Shown piece after piece: positions 60,321 to 64,000 of a DNA stretch of 64,000 bases (position 1 is the stretch's first letter; each line of letters begins with the position of its first letter). Origin of the DNA: Bdellovibrio bacteriovorus HD100 (GTDB lineage: Bacteria > Bdellovibrionota > Bdellovibrionia > Bdellovibrionales > Bdellovibrionaceae). The stretch is taken from assembly GCF_000196175.1 (NCBI RefSeq), contig NC_005363.1, positions 3,472,001-3,536,000 on the forward strand. The letters are read 5' to 3'. The notes under the pieces are model-generated. The model did not search any database, was not told the origin of the DNA, and saw only the letters and a program-made list of their open reading frames with translations. Made by a program: the position numbers and the translations under genes.

Positions 60321-61919
60321 ATGATCAGCACGAACAATGTAAGTCTGCGTTTTGGCGGCAAAAAACTCTTCGAAGACGTAAACGTAAAATTCACCCCGGG
60401 GAACTGCTATGGCCTGATTGGCGCCAACGGGGCTGGCAAGTCCACGTTCCTGAAAGTTCTTTCCAAAGAGATCGAACCCAACACCGGTGAAGTGATCATC
60501 GGTTCTGATCAGCGTCTTTCGATCCTGAAACAGGATCACTATGCCTATGACGAATTTCCGGTGCTGAAAACCGTTCTGATGGGGAACGACCGCCTTTACA
60601 AGGTGATGGAAGAAAAAGACGCTCTGTATGCGAAGCCGGACTTTTCTGAAGCTGACGGCGTTCGTGCTTCCGAGCTGGAAACCGAATTTGCGGAACTGAA
60701 CGGCTGGGAAGCTGAATCCGAAGCCGCCGTGATGCTGGCTGGCCTGGCAATCCCGGAAGAACTGCACGGCAAACTGATGAAAGAGCTTAATGGCGGCGAA
60801 AAAGTAAAAGTCCTTCTGGCGCAGGCCCTTTTTGGCCGCCCGGACATTCTGCTGCTGGATGAGCCGACGAATCACTTGGACATCTATGCGATCCAGTGGC
60901 TGGAAGAATTCCTGCTTAATTTTGAGAACACCGTCATCGTGATTTCGCACGATCGTCACTTCCTGAACAAAGTCTGCACTCATATTGCTGACATCGACTT
61001 TGGCAAGGTGACCACCTACACCGGCAACTATGACTTCTGGAGACAGGCCAGCGAGCTGAATCAGCGCCTGCGCGAAGACCAGAACAAGAAAAGCTCGGAC
61101 AAGGCCGAAGAACTGAAAGCCTTCATCGCCCGTTTCAGCGCCAATGCCTCCAAATCCCGTCAGGCCTCTTCCCGTCAGAAACAACTGGAAAAGCTGGAGT
61201 TCGTGGATCTTCCGGCCTCTTCCCGCAAAAAACCGTTCATCGGTTTTGATATCAAACGCGAACTGGGGAACGACGTTCTGGTCGTGGACAAGCTGACCAA
61301 AACATGGGAAGGCGAAACACTGCTGAAGAATCTAAGCTTCACCCTGAAGAAAGGCGACAAGGTCGCACTTCTGGGCCGCAATGACCTGGCAAAGACCCTG
61401 TTGATGGAAATCATCGCAGGCGAAATGCAGGCTGATTCCGGAACTTACAACTGGGGTATCACCACGTCGATCGGCTATTTCCCGACAGACAACTCCCGTT
61501 ATTTCAATGGTGATGAAGAAACTTTGGTGGACTGGCTGCGCCCGTACTCCACCGAAAAAGATGAAACCTTCCTGCGCGGATTCCTGGGAAAAATGCTTTT
61601 CGGCGGCACTGATGCCCTGAAACAGCCTAAAGTTCTTTCCGGGGGCGAAAAAGTTCGCTGCATGTTCTCTAAGCTGATGCTGTCAGGGGCGAACATTCTG
61701 ATTCTGGATGGTCCGACGAGCCACTTGGATCTGGAAAGCATCACAGCCGTGAATGAAGGCTTGAGCCGATTCAAGGGCACTGTGATCTTCACTTCCCATG
61801 ACCACGAGCTGATTCAGACCGTGGCCAACAGAATTATCGAAATCGATCAAGGTGTGGTTTACGACAATCACATCACTTACGAAGAGTACCTGGCTTCCAA
61901 AGCCCTGGTGACTCACTAG
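60321..61919 (+). CDS. ABC-F ATPase, YbiT-like, with degenerate second nucleotide site
   Basis: 532 residues from MISTNNVSLRFGGKKLFEDVNV (60321). The first domain is intact: Walker A GANGAGKST (34-42), signature LNGGEKVKVLLAQALFG, Walker B ILLLDEPTNHLD. The linker FIARFSANASKSRQASSRQKQL matches the ABC-F interdomain linker. In the second domain the Walker A reads GRNDLAKT (352-359), lacking the Gly before the Lys, and Walker B reads ILDGPTSHLD with Gly464 in place of the catalytic Glu; the LSGGEK signature remains. ABC-F proteins act on ribosomes. Asymmetric sites suggest a regulatory role for the second ATP. A long in-frame upstream extension is rejected. Confidence 0.9.
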   Translation: MISTNNVSLRFGGKKLFEDVNVKFTPGNCYGLIGANGAGKSTFLKVLSKEIEPNTGEVIIGSDQRLSILKQDHYAYDEFPVLKTVLMGNDRLYKVMEEKDALYAKPDFSEADGVRASELETEFAELNGWEAESEAAVMLAGLAIPEELHGKLMKELNGGEKVKVLLAQALFGRPDILLLDEPTNHLDIYAIQWLEEFLLNFENTVIVISHDRHFLNKVCTHIADIDFGKVTTYTGNYDFWRQASELNQRLREDQNKKSSDKAEELKAFIARFSANASKSRQASSRQKQLEKLEFVDLPASSRKKPFIGFDIKRELGNDVLVVDKLTKTWEGETLLKNLSFTLKKGDKVALLGRNDLAKTLLMEIIAGEMQADSGTYNWGITTSIGYFPTDNSRYFNGDEETLVDWLRPYSTEKDETFLRGFLGKMLFGGTDALKQPKVLSGGEKVRCMFSKLMLSGANILILDGPTSHLDLESITAVNEGLSRFKGTVIFTSHDHELIQTVANRIIEIDQGVVYDNHITYEEYLASKALVTH

Positions 61920-62644
61920 CGACTGCCGCGGGCCTTAAGATCACGTGAATTGAAAGGCCCGTGAATCTCTTCCGCATGGCGCAGGTGAAGCAGCTGCCGC
62001 TCCACCATCAGCTCAAAGACCTCCAGCAGGTTGTCATGCGGGCGCGGCTTCAGGTCCAGCCCCAAATCACCACCCAACAATTCAATCGTCTGATGAACAG
62101 CCTCAATCGTGGAATAACAAAATTCTTTGGGCTGCTTGCGCACCCGAAAGCCTGAAGGCTTTTCCGGGGAAAAACAAATCTTCGGAAGCGCGTGCAGATT
62201 GCGGCTTTCACGCATCATTTTCTTGGCGGTGGCCCAGGTGCCATCAATCACAAACACCGTGAGCCTCTTTCCGTCTGGCACCAAACTGCGGCGGGCCAGG
62301 GGGTTCATCAAAGACAAGTCACTGGAATCCGGGCCCGGATAAAGAATCACACAGTGATTGCCGGGATCCTTAATCAGGGCATTGACCTGTGGATTTTCAC
62401 TGAAGTTCTGACCCGAGATCAAATGGGAACTTTCCAGACACAGCGACGTCATGCGCCCGGTGGCAATGCGCCGGCGCACCTCGATGGGATGAATCAGGAT
62501 CACAAAACTGATCTGAGGATCAAACTTTTCAATGGCGTGGCAATAACAGGCTTTTCCCGGCTGCAGGCAGGAAGGACACAAGGGCCGCCCCAAGTGATTG
62601 CTCTGCTGTTGTGCTTTTCGCTCTTGATACTGTTTTAGATCCAA
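61916..62644 (-). CDS. DTW-domain protein, TapT-like tRNA-uridine aminocarboxypropyltransferase
   Basis: 242 residues from a TTG start (GGGAG upstream). Zinc-ligand cysteines: RPLCPSCLQPGKACYCH. The DTW core is VFVIDGTWATAKKMMRESRNLHALP, followed by SGFRVRKQPKEFCYSTIEAV, which is typical of DTW/TapT proteins that install acp3U on tRNA. C-terminal helix FELMVERQLLHLRHAEEIHG. It is convergent with the ABC-F gene and overlaps it by 4 bases. The tRNA target is inferred from the family. Confidence 0.88.
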   Translation of the reverse strand: MDLKQYQERKAQQQSNHLGRPLCPSCLQPGKACYCHAIEKFDPQISFVILIHPIEVRRRIATGRMTSLCLESSHLISGQNFSENPQVNALIKDPGNHCVILYPGPDSSDLSLMNPLARRSLVPDGKRLTVFVIDGTWATAKKMMRESRNLHALPKICFSPEKPSGFRVRKQPKEFCYSTIEAVHQTIELLGGDLGLDLKPRPHDNLLEVFELMVERQLLHLRHAEEIHGPFNSRDLKARGSR

Positions 62645-62881
62645 TTCCGCGCTCCCAATCCAGGTGATGAGTCTAACCGTTGTTTAACATTCTGTCCCCA
62701 TCTTTCACACCAGACTTCTGTGTCGTTCCCTTTCCTAGCTTACATGAAGGTTCCCTTCGTCCGTCTGTCACTCTGAAAACTTCCCTGTCATCCGTCCAAG
62801 CTTGTACGGAAATTACCAATTTTTTGCCCCCACAAAGTACAATGAGGACAAATCCCAACTCTCTAACCAATGAGGTGTGGC

Positions 62882-63529
62882 ATGAGAACTCTACAACAAA
62901 TAACAGGAGCAATAGTCGCTCTGCTGTTTTTGACAGTGAATACTGCCCAGGCAGAGCCCACCGAAACAATGCAAAAACGCAGTCCCCATGTGATTGAAGA
63001 AATCAACCCCTTTGACCCGAACATCGAGCAAGTGCTGGAACAATTCGATAAAATTTACGAAGAAGAAACCGGTCAACCGGCCCATCTTCCCGAAACTTAT
63101 CTGGATGAATTGGTAAACATCTTCGGCGGCTGTTATCGCAACAGCTGTGCGGTGTGGGCTCAGGTCGTGAAGTCTTCTCAACGCATGTATCTGTATGTGA
63201 ACGGATCTTTGCGTGGATCATGGCTGGTCTCTACCGGCATGGCGGGATATGGCACTCCTAACTTTGACAAACATCCCAACGGCCGTATCTATGACCGCTA
63301 CAGCTCCAAAAAATTCCCCGGTGGGGATTACAACGGACTAGGCAACATGCCTTATGCTGTCTTTATCAGTGGAGGATTTGCCCTGCATGGCACACCTCAA
63401 GGCAACTGGTCCAAACTGGGCACGCGTGCATCCCATGGTTGCATTCGCATGCACCCTGACAACGGATATGTTTTCAACCGGCTGGTGCGAAGCTACGGAA
63501 AATCAAATGTGTGGATTACAGTTCAATAG
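62882..63529 (+). CDS. Secreted L,D-transpeptidase (YkuD)
   Basis: 215 residues from ATG 62882, with GAGGTG upstream and a signal peptide (MRTLQQITGAIVALLFLTVNTAQA). The catalytic domain lies in the C-terminal half: MYLYVNGSLRGSWLVSTGMAGYGTPNFDKHPNGRIYDRY, then FALHGTPQGNWSKLGTRASHGCIRMHPDNGYVFNRLVRSYG with His185 and nucleophile Cys187 in SHGCIRM. This is the classical HGT...SHGCIR signature. It would make or edit 3-3 cross-links or attach lipoproteins to peptidoglycan in the periplasm, its own or the prey's. Monocistronic. Confidence 0.93.
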   Translation: MRTLQQITGAIVALLFLTVNTAQAEPTETMQKRSPHVIEEINPFDPNIEQVLEQFDKIYEEETGQPAHLPETYLDELVNIFGGCYRNSCAVWAQVVKSSQRMYLYVNGSLRGSWLVSTGMAGYGTPNFDKHPNGRIYDRYSSKKFPGGDYNGLGNMPYAVFISGGFALHGTPQGNWSKLGTRASHGCIRMHPDNGYVFNRLVRSYGKSNVWITVQ

Positions 63530-63561
63530 AGCACGTTGTGAAGGAGCGTTCCTGGCACAAG

Positions 63562-63584
63562 GGCCCCGTTCATAGGACGGGGCC
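63562..63584. terminator. GC-rich hairpin between convergent genes
   Basis: GGCCCCGT (63562-63569) pairs with ACGGGGCC (63577-63584) around TCATAGG. It sits between the L,D-transpeptidase gene and the minus-strand gene at the window end. No U-tract on either strand, so termination is only suggested. Confidence 0.45.
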
Positions 63585-63594
63585 GTGCATTCAC

Positions 63595-64000
63595 CTAGCG
63601 GCGAGACGTATAGTTGGTGGGAATGGCGGTGCCACTCCAAAGATGGGTCTGATAAGCCCCGTTACGGACTTTCTTAGAGGTGATTTCCACATCGATGATC
63701 GCATTGAATTTCGCCTGCACCGCAAAAAATGCCAAACGCAACAGCGTCTCTTCACGATCTTCGCAATCCACTACCTTAAAAGCTTTTTCCGTACGTTTGA
63801 AGTTGCGAGTTTCTTTGCTTTGATCCTTGAAAAAGACCGCGATATTGCGGGCGGCCTCCAGATCCGCATCATAGGCTTCCACTTCAGGCATGACCTTGAA
63901 ATCAAAACACGGCGTACAATAGGCACCGAAAGACAACAGTTCCGGAACCTTGGTCATAAAGGAAAAGCGGCCCTCTTCCAGAAACTGCGCACAGTTCTTA
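63595..64000 (-). CDS. Unidentified protein, 3' part only (continues beyond the window)
   Basis: On the minus strand the frame is open from the window edge (NCAQFLEEGRFSFMTKVPELLSFGAY, codons up to 63999) to the TAG stop at 63595-63597. No ribosome-binding site precedes the internal ATG at 63957, so the gene very probably starts outside the window. About 134 residues are visible: CTPCFDFKVMPEVEAYDADLEAARN, then a basic helical part and NAIIDVEITSKKVRNGAYQTHLWSGTAIPTNY near the C-terminus. I recognise no family. Confidence 0.6.
   Translation of the reverse strand, partial: KNCAQFLEEGRFSFMTKVPELLSFGAYCTPCFDFKVMPEVEAYDADLEAARNIAVFFKDQSKETRNFKRTEKAFKVVDCEDREETLLRLAFFAVQAKFNAIIDVEITSKKVRNGAYQTHLWSGTAIPTNYTSRR

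Noticed and set aside
62645-62881. Intergenic region before the YkuD gene as a riboswitch or small gene
   Set aside because: No recognisable aptamer, no frame of reasonable quality and no strong stem; only a TACAAT -10-like hexamer near 62838 was seen.

Overview
The window looks like chromosome from a Bdellovibrio-type predatory bacterium, close to B. bacteriovorus. It is gene-dense with roughly balanced GC. It holds a deaminase of the kind founded on Bdellovibrio Bd3614, a Glt-like gliding-motility outer-membrane module, a leucine-catabolism operon, a fused speD-speE gene, and many exported hydrolases, lipoproteins and beta-barrels. I see no prophage, transposase, integrase, CRISPR array, rRNA or tRNA. 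The only RNA gene I can name is rnpB (RNase P RNA, about 35028-35365, minus strand). The species is an inference from family content; no database was searched.

Layout. 1-5360: 3' part of a TonB-dependent receptor, a secreted protein with an L,D-transpeptidase-like HG...GC motif, an amino-acid-type solute-binding protein and an SLT lytic transglycosylase. 5374-11209 (minus): a tightly coupled leucine/isovalerate operon in transcription order DUF4442-type thioesterase, methylcrotonyl-CoA carboxylase beta, methylglutaconyl-CoA hydratase, biotin carboxylase, separate biotin carrier, HMG-CoA lyase. 11311-18724: a membrane-anchored Thr/Pro-rich protein coupled to a methyltransferase, two GNAT acetyltransferases, a secreted EEP-family phosphatase/nuclease, an ABC-2 exporter (ATPase plus two permeases) and a glutathione S-transferase. 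18745-23078: a lipoprotein facing a four-gene overlapping operon (beta-barrel, TPR protein, small CglF-like protein, beta-barrel) resembling the outer-membrane part of the myxobacterial Glt machinery. 23093-29799 (minus): M3 oligopeptidase, then an operon of YiiX-like amidase lipoprotein, novel lipoprotein and secreted phospholipase D. 29978-34929: Omp85-type and other barrels, a DUF1254/DUF1214 protein and an S33-type hydrolase.

35028-46075: rnpB, two small exported proteins, a hybrid histidine kinase, the deaminase, an RlmK-like rRNA methyltransferase, SpeD-SpeE, Fe-type superoxide dismutase, a barrel-like protein, an FMN reductase, then a stress group (BON protein, RaiA/HPF-like factor) divergent from a NhaR-like LysR regulator. 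46127-56882: M28 aminopeptidase, B12-binding radical SAM protein, DUF1772 protein, UbiG-like methyltransferase, DoxX-like protein, GT39-like glycosyltransferase, TM2 protein, SDR-DUF2867 protein, a 58-residue membrane protein coupled to Hsp20, a GreA/B-like protein, a VOC protein and a one-domain asparaginase. 56998-64000: a lipoprotein zinc metallopeptidase, SRPBCC and DUF4097 proteins, an ABC-F ATPase whose second ATP site is degenerate, a DTW (TapT-like) protein, a YkuD L,D-transpeptidase and the 3' end of an unidentified gene.

The themes are predator-like: peptidoglycan remodelling (SLT, two LDT-type proteins, YiiX-like), breakdown of prey macromolecules (M3, M28, S33, HExxH, PLD, EEP), catabolism of leucine, and envelope/motility machinery. 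The most unusual DNA is a modular AAAAGGTACC element at the 3' ends of three genes. One copy is a perfect 27-bp inverted repeat (12851-12925); a mosaic copy follows sodB (42192-42255). Many genes start with GTG or TTG or overlap as TAATG/GTGA, so starts were set by ribosome-binding sites and domain boundaries.
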